A stretch of DNA of 64,000 bases from UBA4719 sp035655615 (GTDB lineage: Bacteria; Actinomycetota; Actinomycetes; Actinomycetales; Dermatophilaceae): the NCBI GenBank assembly GCA_035655615.1, contig DASRUA010000153.1, positions 4,277 to 68,276 on the forward strand. The letters run 5' to 3'. Shown piece by piece: positions 49,269 through 57,370 of the stretch. The notes below the pieces were generated by a model that was not told the DNA's origin, made no database searches, and saw nothing but the letters and a program-made list of their open reading frames with translations. The first letter of the stretch is position 1; each line of letters opens with the position of its first letter. Both the position numbers and the translations under genes were made by a program.

Positions 49269-50162
49269 TTGTTCTACTGGGTGCTCAAGACCCTCATTCT
49301 CGGACCGATCCTCAGGTTGCTGTTCCGCCCGTGGGTCGAGGGCGAGGAGAACATCCCGGCCGAGGGTGCGGCGATCTTCGCCAGCAACCACCTCTCGTTC
49401 TCCGACTCGATCTTCTTGCCGCTGGTGGTCTCGCGCCGGGTCACTTTCCTTGCCAAGTCCGATTACTTCACAGGTCGTGGTCTTAAGGGCAGGGCGACGG
49501 CGGCCTTCCTCAAGGGTGCCGGCCAGCTGTCGGTCGACCGCTCCGGTGGACGCGCCGGTCTGGCGGCGGTGAACAGCGGTCTGAAGGTCCTGCGCCGCGG
49601 CGAGCTGCTCGGCATCTACCCGGAGGGCACTCGTTCACCCGACGGTCGGCTCTATCGCGGGCGTACCGGCGTGGCCAGGATGGCGCTCCAGGCTGGATGC
49701 CCGGTGTTGCCGGTGGCCATGATCGGGACCGACAAGGCACAGCCGAGCGGTAAGCGGGTCCCCAAGATCATGCGCATCGGGGTGCGCATCGGCAAGCCGC
49801 TGGACTTCTCCCGTTATGAGGGCATGGAGGATGACAGGTTCGTCCTGCGCTCTGTCACCGACGAGATCATGTACGAGCTGATGCTCTTGTCGCGCCAGGA
49901 GTATGTCGACATGTACGCCACCTCGATGAAGGACCGTCTGCTGGCGGCAGCTAGGACCAAGGCCAAGGAGCTGCAGCAAGACGCCGCAGACAAGATCGAC
50001 AAGATCGACAAGGGCATCAAGGGTGACGGGGCCACGCTTGCGCACGAAGACCAGAGTGGAGTCTCTGGACCGGCTCCGGACGAAGCGGTTCCGGATGACG
50101 CGGCCTCGAACAACGAGGGCCGTCCGCCGACATCGCAGGGCGACGAGCGCGCTGCCAGCTAG
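49269..50162 (+). CDS. plsC: 1-acylglycerol-3-phosphate O-acyltransferase (PlsC family)
   Basis: Lysophospholipid acyltransferase of 297 residues. It starts at TTG 49269 (MFYWVLKTLILGPILRLLF hydrophobic start), preceded by AAGGAG about ten bases before. The catalytic NHLSFSDS (HxxxxD) is at about residues 38-45. The acceptor motif EGTRSPDGRLYRGRTG and the later PVLPVAMIG are conserved. The last 80 residues are disordered and acidic (DKIDKIDKGIKGD, EDQSGVSGPAPDE). It corresponds to Rv2182c in the syntenic region. It acts at the inner membrane in phospholipid synthesis. Confidence 0.94.
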   Translation: MFYWVLKTLILGPILRLLFRPWVEGEENIPAEGAAIFASNHLSFSDSIFLPLVVSRRVTFLAKSDYFTGRGLKGRATAAFLKGAGQLSVDRSGGRAGLAAVNSGLKVLRRGELLGIYPEGTRSPDGRLYRGRTGVARMALQAGCPVLPVAMIGTDKAQPSGKRVPKIMRIGVRIGKPLDFSRYEGMEDDRFVLRSVTDEIMYELMLLSRQEYVDMYATSMKDRLLAAARTKAKELQQDAADKIDKIDKGIKGDGATLAHEDQSGVSGPAPDEAVPDDAASNNEGRPPTSQGDERAAS

Positions 50163-50365
50163 CGCGTGAGGTCATCCAGCCGGGAACGGCACAAGACCGC
50201 GACGGCAGCGCCGACGCGGTCCGGCCGGCAGGGGGCAAGGGCGGGTTCACCACCGGCCTGGCTGGGCTGGTCCCGGCGGCGTTCCGCAGGCGGGCCGCAG
50301 CTGCACAATCCAGATCACCGAGGGCGTTCACAACACCGCGGTGCCGGAGTAACGTCGGCACGATC

Positions 50366-50830
50366 ATGCCGGATCGTGAGCCTCCGCCGCTGCTCGGAAC
50401 GAGTCACTTCCTCGTTCTGATCGGTCCGCGTGAGCTGGGTTTCTCCGAGGTCAGCAGACTCAGCTCAGTGACCGATGCGAGCCTCCCGCCGCAGGAAGGC
50501 GCACACAGGTTCGAGACGGTCGTCCTGCGGCGAGCGTTGACGCAGTCGAGCGAGCTCTATGACTGGCGCAGGGAGATTGTGAACGGGCAGGATGACCGAC
50601 GTCCGGTCACGATCCGCCTGCTCGTTGCGGCCGGGATGGCAGTCGTCAACTCGTGGCGGCTCGAGGGTGCATGGCCGTGCCGTTGGTCTGGGCCGTCCCT
50701 GCATGCGTTGGGAAATGACGTCGCGATCGAGGAGCTAGAGCTCGCCTACGACGACCTGGTCTGGGTGGTGGATCCGGATAGGCCGCCGTCCAAGTCACCC
50801 CGTTCCCGCAAGAAGACCGAAGGAGCCTGA
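50366..50830 (+). CDS. Phage tail-tube-like protein (T4 gp19 family), orphan copy 1
   Basis: A 154-residue protein with the tail-tube fold of contractile phage tails and injection systems. Diagnostic parts are FLVLIGPRELGFSEVSRLSS, the central VVLRRALTQSSELYDWRREI, VTIRLL...NSWRLEGAWPCRWSGPSL and the C-terminal GNDVAIEELELAYDDLVW. Length and order equal full-length gp19-type proteins. No sheath, baseplate, spike, AAA ATPase or capsid gene is near, so this is not an intact phage or eCIS operon. Start ATG 50366. The next gene begins one base after its TGA, so the two form a unit. Confidence 0.86.
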   Translation: MPDREPPPLLGTSHFLVLIGPRELGFSEVSRLSSVTDASLPPQEGAHRFETVVLRRALTQSSELYDWRREIVNGQDDRRPVTIRLLVAAGMAVVNSWRLEGAWPCRWSGPSLHALGNDVAIEELELAYDDLVWVVDPDRPPSKSPRSRKKTEGA

Positions 50831-50831
50831 G

Positions 50832-51155
50832 ATGGCCGTCAAACGCGATGCCCCGTACGCGCAGTTCTTGGTCGACCTAGGCACGGGCGCAACCGAAGGC
50901 CCCCAGGCCGGCTTCCAGGAGTGCGGTGAGATCGGCATGTCGGTTGACGTGGTCGAGTACCGCAACGGGAACGTTGCGGCCTCGCGCACGGTGACGGTGC
51001 GGCTGATGAACGAAGACCACACGTCGGTTGTCCAGGAGTGGAGGCTTCTGCGCGCGCGAATCATCAAGCACGTGAGTGGTCCGTTCAACGCACGATGCAG
51101 CGATGTTGCGATGGAAGAGCTCACACTCGCCTACGAACGTCTTGAGATGGCGTAG
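50832..51155 (+). CDS. Phage tail-tube-like protein, orphan copy 2 (central part missing)
   Basis: A 107-residue relative of the preceding gene. It keeps the family N-terminus (RDAPYAQFLVDLG, GFQECGEIGMSVDVVEYRNG) and C-terminus (RTVTVRLMNEDHTSVVQEWRLLRA, SGPFNARCSDVAMEELTLAYERLEM), but lacks the roughly 30 residues with the T-L-K-R-G and tryptophan-helix region found between them in normal tubes. The deletion is clean and in frame. Start ATG 50832. Either it is a degenerate copy, or a structural partner such as a tube initiator or terminator with a modified beta-hairpin. Confidence 0.8.
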   Translation: MAVKRDAPYAQFLVDLGTGATEGPQAGFQECGEIGMSVDVVEYRNGNVAASRTVTVRLMNEDHTSVVQEWRLLRARIIKHVSGPFNARCSDVAMEELTLAYERLEMA

Positions 51156-51166
51156 CCCCCGGCTGG

Positions 51167-52381
51167 CTATCGAGCGGCCTGCGGGTTGAGCAGCTCTTCG
51201 GCGATGCGCGTTCCGATGGGCAGACAGGCTGTCGCGGCAGGCGAGGGGGCGTTGAGGACATGTAGCACATTGCCCGCGTGACAGAACAGGAAGTCGTCGA
51301 CCAGGTGACCGTCCTTCGCGACCGCCTGGGCTCGCACTCCCGACATCGACGGGCGCAGGTCCCTCGTCCTGAGCTCGGGGACCATCAGTCGCGCTTCCCT
51401 GAGTAACGAACGTCCGACCAAGGAGCGGGTGACCTCGTGAGCCCCGACCCTGCCGTACTTGCGAGCCAGACGCCAGGTCCCGCCGTACCCGAGGATTTCG
51501 GCCAGGTCCCGGGCTGAGAAGATGCGCCAGGAGTATCCCTCACGGGCCATCGCCGGCACGGCGTTGGGCCCCACATGGACCACGCCGTCCAGTCCCCGGG
51601 TCAGGTGAACCCCGAGGAATGGCAGGTCGGGGTCGGGGACCGGGTACACCAGCCCCCGGACCAGCGCGGCGCGCTCCGGGACGAGCTCGTTGTACTCGCC
51701 GCGGAACGGGAGGATCCTCACGCCCGGGTCGATCCCTGAGGCGCGAGCCAGGCGGTCGGAGTGGAGCCCGCCACAGACAGCCACCCGGTGGGCAATGATG
51801 ACGTCCTTGGAGGTGTGCACCCGCACCTCACGAGAGGACGTCGTCACCGACTGCACGGCTTCGCCGCACCGGATCGTTCCCCCCCGCGTGAGAACCTCCT
51901 CCGCCAGGGCAGCGGCAACCTTGCGGTAGTCCACCCTGCCGGTGGACTCCACGACCAGGGCGCCCAGGACCCGAAGGGCGGGCTCCCGCTCGGCCACCTC
52001 GTCGAGATCTGCCCGTCGCACGGGAACCGAGTTCTGGTGTCCCCGGGCCAGGAGCTGGCCCAGCTTGGCGATGTCCTTCTCCCGGGTGGCCACCACGAGC
52101 TTTCCCGAGACGTCGAAGGGGATCCCGTGCTCGGTGCAGTAGGCCAACAGATCGTGGGCGCCCTGCAAGACCAAGCGTGCCTTGAGTGAACCCGGCGTGT
52201 AGTAGAGCCCCGAGTGGATGACCCCCGAGTTGTGGCCCGTCTGGTGGAGCGCCACTGCCTGCTCCTTCTCCACGAGGACCGTGCTGCGGCCAGGGTCGAG
52301 CTCCTGCAGCGCTTTGGCCACAGCCAGCCCGACAATGCCGCCTCCGACGACGACGTTGGGAAGCATCAGGACAAGTCCCAT
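51167..52381 (-). CDS. lhgO: L-2-hydroxyglutarate oxidase
   Basis: FAD-dependent enzyme of 404 residues that oxidises L-2-hydroxyglutarate to 2-oxoglutarate. FAD-binding GGGIVGLAVAKALQELDPG is at the N-terminus, with KEQAVALHQTGHNSGVIHSGLYYTPGS and FDVSGKLVVATREKDIAKL following, and the characteristic PVPDPDLPFLGVHLTRGLDG, then AQAVAKDGHLVDDFLF and NAPSPAATACLPIG at the end. The family is membrane-associated and passes electrons to the quinone pool. It is convergent with the tail-tube pair. Start ATG 52381. Confidence 0.94.
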   Translation of the reverse strand: MGLVLMLPNVVVGGGIVGLAVAKALQELDPGRSTVLVEKEQAVALHQTGHNSGVIHSGLYYTPGSLKARLVLQGAHDLLAYCTEHGIPFDVSGKLVVATREKDIAKLGQLLARGHQNSVPVRRADLDEVAEREPALRVLGALVVESTGRVDYRKVAAALAEEVLTRGGTIRCGEAVQSVTTSSREVRVHTSKDVIIAHRVAVCGGLHSDRLARASGIDPGVRILPFRGEYNELVPERAALVRGLVYPVPDPDLPFLGVHLTRGLDGVVHVGPNAVPAMAREGYSWRIFSARDLAEILGYGGTWRLARKYGRVGAHEVTRSLVGRSLLREARLMVPELRTRDLRPSMSGVRAQAVAKDGHLVDDFLFCHAGNVLHVLNAPSPAATACLPIGTRIAEELLNPQAAR

Positions 52382-52499
52382 CCGCGCCGGACGCGAGTCT
52401 TGGCAGGTGTGGCCGTAATCCGCGTCTTCAGCACCCGATGACTCTATCGACCGGCTGTGCCCTCGTCGGAAGCGCAGGAGGGTGTGGGCGGCAAGGAGG

Positions 52500-53723
52500 T
52501 CAGGGGTCAGTGGTCAGGGGGTCTCGCTGGGTCTCCGGCATCACCAGGGTGGACACGAACGCGAGGCCGGAGACTGCCGCCGTCGCAAGGAACGCCACCT
52601 CGAACGACGCCGTGTCGGCGAGTGCCCCGGCGACGAGCGGGCCGAGGAAAGCGCCAGCGTCCGAGGCCATCTGGAAGGCGGCGACCGGCGTGCCGCCCCG
52701 TCCGCCAATGACATCGCCGACCACTGCGGCCGAGGACACCCCGAGCAGTGCCGACCCGGTTCCGTACAGAGCCATTCCTGCCAGGAAGAGCGGCGCGCCG
52801 CCCGCGAACGCCATCGCGACGCCCGCCACCAGCGAGAAGGCCGCCCCTGCGCGCAGGAAAGGGCGGCGTCCGCGGGTGTCGACCAGCCGACCCGCCGGGA
52901 TGAGCACCAGCCCCTGCACCGCGGCGGAGAGCACCAGCCCTGCGCCGGTCCACGAGGGACCGAGGCGCAGCCCTTCAACGACGAACAGAGGGATGAGTGA
53001 TGAGCGGACCCCGAAGATCGCCCAGCCGACCGCAAAGTTGTTGGCCACGGCCGCCCGGTAGGCCGAGCTTCGAAGTGCCGTTCCCAGCGGGGTGGGTGCG
53101 TGGTCGGCAGTGCCCGCGATGACTTCGTGCTCGCGAAGTGCGGTACGCGCGAGGAACACTGTGGCCAGGGTCCCGGCGACCAGGAGGGTGGTCGCGTAGA
53201 CGAAGAAGGGCGCGCGCAGCGACCACGCGGTGAGCGGACCGCCGAAGGCGGGACCTGCGATGGCCCCCAGCAGGAACCCGGTCTGGTAGGTGCCGGCGGC
53301 CCGGCCGCGCTGGTCGGGGGCGACGACTCGCAGGAGAAGCGCGAACGAGGAGACGGTGAACATCGCCGACCCTAAGCCGCCGATGCCGCGCAGCACCAGG
53401 AGCTGGGTGTAGTTGCCGGAGAATCCAGCCAGAAGGCTGGAGACCCCGACGATGCCGATCCCGGTGGCGAGCACCAGACGTTCGCCGAAGCGGTTGACGA
53501 ACCGGCCGGCCATCGGTGCGGAGGCGAAGCGCACCAGCGCGAACACCGAGATGACCGCGCCCGCAGCGAAGTTGCTGACGCCAAAGTCCTTGGCGAACAG
53601 CGGAATCGCCGGGGCGACGATCCCGAAGCCTAGGGCCACCGAGAACGCCACCGCGGTGAGGACTGCCACCTCTGGCGGCAGGGATCCGAAGGGGTTGCGT
53701 AGGGCGCGCATACGAGCGCCCAT
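52500..53723 (-). CDS. MFS transporter (drug/H+ antiporter type)
   Basis: A 407-residue protein with twelve predicted helices. The motif A loop GRFVNRFGERLVL follows helix 2, the repeated loop GRLVDTRGRRPFL after helix 8 has the same D/R pattern, and VVAPDQRGRAAGTYQTGFLLGAIAGPAFGGPL has the GPxxGGPL motif C of antiporters. The N-terminal GIVAPAIPLFAKDFGVSNFA is also typical. The substrate is not known. ATG 53723, divergent from the XRE regulator with 220 bases between, which suggests that the regulator controls it. Confidence 0.92.
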   Translation of the reverse strand: MGARMRALRNPFGSLPPEVAVLTAVAFSVALGFGIVAPAIPLFAKDFGVSNFAAGAVISVFALVRFASAPMAGRFVNRFGERLVLATGIGIVGVSSLLAGFSGNYTQLLVLRGIGGLGSAMFTVSSFALLLRVVAPDQRGRAAGTYQTGFLLGAIAGPAFGGPLTAWSLRAPFFVYATTLLVAGTLATVFLARTALREHEVIAGTADHAPTPLGTALRSSAYRAAVANNFAVGWAIFGVRSSLIPLFVVEGLRLGPSWTGAGLVLSAAVQGLVLIPAGRLVDTRGRRPFLRAGAAFSLVAGVAMAFAGGAPLFLAGMALYGTGSALLGVSSAAVVGDVIGGRGGTPVAAFQMASDAGAFLGPLVAGALADTASFEVAFLATAAVSGLAFVSTLVMPETQRDPLTTDP

Positions 53724-53882
53724 CCTTGCAGGCCGCGGCGACGGATGCTACGCGGTGGACACGTGCGACCAGAAGGGGTTGAGATCTCGGGCGTGATCTG
53801 AGTGACTGATACCGGACATCCCGCCGAGCCGGCATCGACCTGACAGTTGCCCGATGTTTCTATAGCGGTCTCATCAAGCAAC

Positions 53883-53901
53883 TGCTAGATTGCACCTAGC
53901 A
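53883..53901. promoter_or_regulatory. Inverted repeat TGCTAG-N7-CTAGCA, likely XRE operator
   Basis: TGCTAG (53883-53888) and CTAGCA (53896-53901) are perfect complements around the 7-base spacer ATTGCAC. The site stands between the divergent MFS and XRE genes, 44 bases ahead of the chosen XRE start. Such dyads are commonly bound by XRE-family dimers, so autoregulation is likely. CTAG is rare in high-GC genomes, so two together are notable. Confidence 0.55.
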
Positions 53902-53944
53902 TTTTGGCTTGCACCCCTCCGGGGGGCCTGTGAGGGGTGGTCTG

Positions 53945-54421
53945 GTGCGTGGTTCGGCAAATGACCAGTTGTACGACGCTTTTGGCGCGTACGTGCGCAG
54001 CCAGCGTGAGCTGGCCCAGCTGACGCTACGTCAGGCGGCCGAGCTGGCCCGCATCTCGAATCCTTACCTGAGCCAGATCGAGCATGGGCTCGCGCTCCCC
54101 TCGATCGCGGTCCTCAGTGCCCTCGCCGAGGCGCTCAGCGTGTCGGCCGAGACAATGCTGCTCCGCGCGGCGGGCATAGCGCGTCCAGACTCAGCAGAGC
54201 GGTCAAGCCAGACCGAGGACTCGATCCGCCAGGATCCTCGGCTGGACTACAGCCAGAAGCATGCCTTGCTTGCGGTGCTGGCGTCGTTCGTGGGCTCGTC
54301 CCCGGAGGCGGCGCCAGCTGAGTCTGCGCAGGTCATGGCGCGCCGCGATACACCAGCACGTACGTCCGTTCGACCGGCAGCCGCTGGTCGAGCCGCGAGT
54401 CATCGACGAAAAGGGGTATGA
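53945..54421 (+). CDS. XRE-family transcriptional regulator
   Basis: A 158-residue DNA-binding protein. The helix-turn-helix occupies residues 13-70: FGAYVRSQRELAQLTLRQAAELARISNPYLSQIEHGLALPSIAVLSALAEALSV, cut into two helices around ISNPYLSQIE. This is the SinR-type single-HTH design, and the remainder is Ala-rich with QDPRLDYSQKHALLAVLASF and a basic tail. GTG 53945 is taken because GAGGGGTGG precedes it and the HTH begins right after; TTG 53909 adds 12 residues. Its stop overlaps the SDR ATG (ATGA), so both share one message. Confidence 0.88.
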   Translation: MRGSANDQLYDAFGAYVRSQRELAQLTLRQAAELARISNPYLSQIEHGLALPSIAVLSALAEALSVSAETMLLRAAGIARPDSAERSSQTEDSIRQDPRLDYSQKHALLAVLASFVGSSPEAAPAESAQVMARRDTPARTSVRPAAAGRAASHRRKGV

Positions 54422-55332
54422 CTATGTCTGATCTGCGTTTTGACGGGCGGGTAGCCATCATCACCGGGGCCGGTGGGGGCCTTGGGCGCAGTCACGCGCT
54501 CCAGCTCGCCCGCCGGGGGGCCCACGTCCTGGTGAACGACCTTGGTGGCGCCGTGGACGGCAGCGGCTCCTCGATGACCGCCGCAGACCGGGTCGTCGAC
54601 GAGATCACCGCCTTCGGTGGCAGCGCGGCGGCCAACCATGACAGCGTGGCCACCGCTTCAGGGGGGCAGGCGATCGTGCAGGCCGCGGTCGATGCGTTCG
54701 GCCGTGTCGACATCTTGGTCAACAACGCGGGCATCCTGCGCGACAAGGCCTTCCACAAGATGGACGACACCATGATTCAGTCGGTGATCGACGTCCACCT
54801 CAAGGGAGCTCTCTACGTCAGCCAGCCGGCCTATCGCCTGATGCGCGAGCAAGGCTACGGCCGCATCGTCAACACGAGCTCGGCCTCGGGCCTTTTCGGC
54901 AACTTCGGTCAGGCCAACTACGGCGCGGCCAAAGCAGGCCTGGCCGGGTTGACCCGGGTCCTCGCGCTCGAGGGTGCCAGCCACGGCATCAAGGTCAACG
55001 CCATAGCGCCGATTGCGGCCACCCGGATGACCCAGGACATTTTGGGGACCCTCGCCGACAAGGTCTCGCCCGACTCGGTGAGCCCTTTGGTCGCCTACCT
55101 TGCGCATGAAGAGTGTGCGGTCAACGGACACGTCTACTCGGTGGCGGGTGGCCGGATCGCGAGGATCTTCGTCGCCGAGACATACGGCGTCGTGCTCGGC
55201 GAGAACACCCCCGAGGAGATCCGCTCCAAGCTGTCATTGATCGACGTGATGGACGGCGAGCGGTACCACCTGCCTTCGTCGCTGGAGGACGAAACCACGA
55301 TCATCGCGAAGGCGCTGTCGGAGGTTTCCTAA
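54418..55332 (+). CDS. SDR-family oxidoreductase (hydroxyacyl-CoA dehydrogenase / 17-beta-HSD4-like)
   Basis: A short-chain dehydrogenase of 304 residues. The Rossmann start is AIITGAGGGLGRSHALQLARRGA (GxxxGxG), NAG appears in DILVNNAGILRDKAFHKM, and the catalytic Ser-Tyr-Lys are in RIVNTSSASGLFGNFGQANYGAAKAGLAGL. Extra C-terminal residues (EDETTIIAKALSEVS) and LRDKAFHKMDDTMIQSVIDVHLKG resemble peroxisomal MFE-2 type enzymes, which oxidise 3-hydroxyacyl-CoA or hydroxysteroids. Start ATG 54418 with AAAGGGG before it. Coupled to the XRE gene. Confidence 0.9.
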   Translation: MTMSDLRFDGRVAIITGAGGGLGRSHALQLARRGAHVLVNDLGGAVDGSGSSMTAADRVVDEITAFGGSAAANHDSVATASGGQAIVQAAVDAFGRVDILVNNAGILRDKAFHKMDDTMIQSVIDVHLKGALYVSQPAYRLMREQGYGRIVNTSSASGLFGNFGQANYGAAKAGLAGLTRVLALEGASHGIKVNAIAPIAATRMTQDILGTLADKVSPDSVSPLVAYLAHEECAVNGHVYSVAGGRIARIFVAETYGVVLGENTPEEIRSKLSLIDVMDGERYHLPSSLEDETTIIAKALSEVS

Positions 55333-55391
55333 AGGCGCCGGCTGGTCGGGCGACGCTCAGCGATCCCGACCAGCCGGTAATGCTTGCCGTG

Positions 55392-56267
55392 TCAGGCGTT
55401 TCGACGACCCAGGAGCACTGCGGCCACTGTGAGGAGGACGGCGACCCAGACCACCAGGACCGCGAAGCCCTGCCACGGGCCGAGGACCGCACCCACTGCG
55501 TCCTGGGACCTCGCAACCTTGGACATCAGGTCGATCTGGGCCTGGGGCGTCATGATCTTGGAACCGGCGGTGCCGGGCAGGAAGGGGCTGATCAGCTGGA
55601 ACGGCTTCCACGGGAACAGGAACACGTTCTCGATCACGAGGAGCAGGCCCAGCACTGTCGCGAGCGCGGCTGCCGAGTGCCGGAGGATGGCACCGATGGC
55701 GAAGGCAAACAAGGCGATGGCAGTGAGATAGAGAGGGACTCCCACCAGGACGCGCACTGTGTCGGCTTTACCGAGGTCGGGTGCCTGTCCGTTGCCGCCG
55801 AGGATCATTTGCATGACTGCCAGCGAGATCGCCACCGCGACGCTGGAGACCACAAAGATAGAGGCGGCGAGGACGACACCCTTGGCCCACAGGGCGGGCA
55901 GGCGCCGCGGCACGGCGGCCAGAGTCGAGCGGATCATCCTGGTGGAGTATTCACCCGTGATCACGAGCACGCCGAGGATCGTTACGGCGAGCTGGGCCAT
56001 ACCGGTCGCCAGCGTGAGCACGACGATGCTGCTGCCGTCGCCCTGTTCACCGCCTTTGGACTGCGATGCGCCCACGGCCGAGAGCAGAGTCACGATCCCG
56101 ACCATGACGACGAGCGTGATCGCCAGCGTCCAGATCGTGGAACGCAGGGTCCGGAACTTGATCCACTCGGACCTGACGACCCGCGGGAAGGTCAGGCGCA
56201 CGTCGTCGAGGGGCGGGCTCTCTTGCGGCGTGGTCGTCTTGGGGGAGGTGAGGGTGCCGGTGCTCAT
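55392..56267 (-). CDS. ABC-2 type transporter permease
   Basis: Membrane subunit of 291 residues with about six helices (IWTLAITLVVMVGIVTLLSAV, MAQLAVTILGVLVITGEYSTRMIRSTLAAVP, WAKGVVLAASIFVVSSVAVA, LVGVPLYLTAIALFAFAIGAIL, AALATVLGLLLVIENVFLF, AVLVVWVAVLLTVAAVLLG). The RSTLAAVPRR loop is the usual Q-loop contact. ATG 56267 overlaps the stop of the ATP-binding gene (ATGA); the open frame further upstream is a shadow. It exports an unknown compound, possibly an antimicrobial or lipid. Confidence 0.9.
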   Translation of the reverse strand: MSTGTLTSPKTTTPQESPPLDDVRLTFPRVVRSEWIKFRTLRSTIWTLAITLVVMVGIVTLLSAVGASQSKGGEQGDGSSIVVLTLATGMAQLAVTILGVLVITGEYSTRMIRSTLAAVPRRLPALWAKGVVLAASIFVVSSVAVAISLAVMQMILGGNGQAPDLGKADTVRVLVGVPLYLTAIALFAFAIGAILRHSAAALATVLGLLLVIENVFLFPWKPFQLISPFLPGTAGSKIMTPQAQIDLMSKVARSQDAVGAVLGPWQGFAVLVVWVAVLLTVAAVLLGRRNA

Positions 56268-57265
56268 CGGATCGAGCCTTCCGTGTGGGACTGCGGGACG
56301 TCTGCGCCGAAGATGTCGGGGGGCGGGACGTGCGCACCGGTGTGGTCGGCGGGCAGACCGGCGGTGGTCGAGTGGTACTCGACCGAGTCCTGGGTGAGGG
56401 CCATGTAGGCCGCCTCCAGGGAGCCGGCCACGGGGGTCAGCTCGTGGAGCACCAGCTGGGCGGCGGCGGCGGCCTCGCCGATGGCCTGGGCTGTGCTGCC
56501 GGTGACCTCGAGCCACTGCGGAGTCGTCGACGTGATGGTGACCCCTGGTCCGGCGAGCAGCTCGACAAGCCGGCTCGCCTGAGGGCTGCACACGCGCACT
56601 GTGGTGCCGGCTGCACGGCCGACGATGTCGGCAACCGGTGCGTCCGCGAGCACCCGCCCGCGGCCCAGAACGATGATGTGGTCGGCGGTGAGTGCCATCT
56701 CGCTCATCAGGTGCGAGGAGAGGAATACGGTGCGTCCCTGTCCGGCGAGGTAGCGCACGAGGTTGCGCACCCAGACGACTCCCTCGGGGTCGAGTCCATT
56801 GACCGGTTCGTCGAGGATCAGGGTGTGCGGGTCGCCGAGCAGTGCGGACGCGATGCCCAGGCGCTGTCCCATGCCGAGCGAGAAGCCACCCACCCTTTTC
56901 TTCGCGACGGGTTCAAGCCCGGTCATCTCGATGACCTCCAGGACGCGGGTCTTGCCGACGCCGTGCGTGGCGCCCATCGCCAGCAGGTGGTTGTACGCGC
57001 TGCGCCCGGTGTGCACGGCCTTCGCGTCGAGTAGTGCGCCGACCTCGCGCAGGGGGGCGCGGTGCTGGGCGTACTTGCGGCCGTTTACGGTCACCGTGCC
57101 GTGGGTGGGGCGGTCCAGACCGACGATCATCCGCATCGTGGTGGATTTCCCGGCGCCGTTCGGGCCGAGAAATCCGGTGACTCTGCCGGGATGCACGGTG
57201 AACGTGACATCGTCGACCGCCGTCTTCGATCCGTATCGTTTGGTCAGGCCCTGGGCCTCGATCAT
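56264..57265 (-). CDS. ABC transporter ATP-binding protein
   Basis: A 333-residue ATPase. Walker A is GPNGAGKSTT, the signature is FSLGMGQRLGIASALLG, Walker B is TLILDEPVNGLDP and the switch His is in VFLSSHLMSEM. The C-terminal domain after about residue 215 (VRVCSPQASRLVELLAGPG) is typical of DrrA/bacitracin-type export ATPases. ATG 57265 is chosen because GAAGGA lies nine bases upstream; the ORF extends to 57301 without a signal. It forms an operon with the permease. Confidence 0.92.
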   Translation of the reverse strand: MIEAQGLTKRYGSKTAVDDVTFTVHPGRVTGFLGPNGAGKSTTMRMIVGLDRPTHGTVTVNGRKYAQHRAPLREVGALLDAKAVHTGRSAYNHLLAMGATHGVGKTRVLEVIEMTGLEPVAKKRVGGFSLGMGQRLGIASALLGDPHTLILDEPVNGLDPEGVVWVRNLVRYLAGQGRTVFLSSHLMSEMALTADHIIVLGRGRVLADAPVADIVGRAAGTTVRVCSPQASRLVELLAGPGVTITSTTPQWLEVTGSTAQAIGEAAAAAQLVLHELTPVAGSLEAAYMALTQDSVEYHSTTAGLPADHTGAHVPPPDIFGADVPQSHTEGSIR

Positions 57266-57370
57266 CGGTGGGAATCCTTCGTGATTGTCGGGAGCTTCCA
57301 CCCAAAGGCTAGATGTGGCAGCAGATCCGCGGGCAGGCAGTCCACGAAAGGGAGCCCGCCCGATTGAGCG

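Noticed and set aside
50017..50367. Minus-strand open frame between plsC and the tail-tube gene
   Set aside because: Overlaps the plsC end and has an Arg/Pro-rich composition without a start signal; 50163-50365 appears non-coding.
50366..51155. Prophage
   Set aside because: Two tube-like genes only; no integrase, capsid, terminase, portal or lysis genes within the window.
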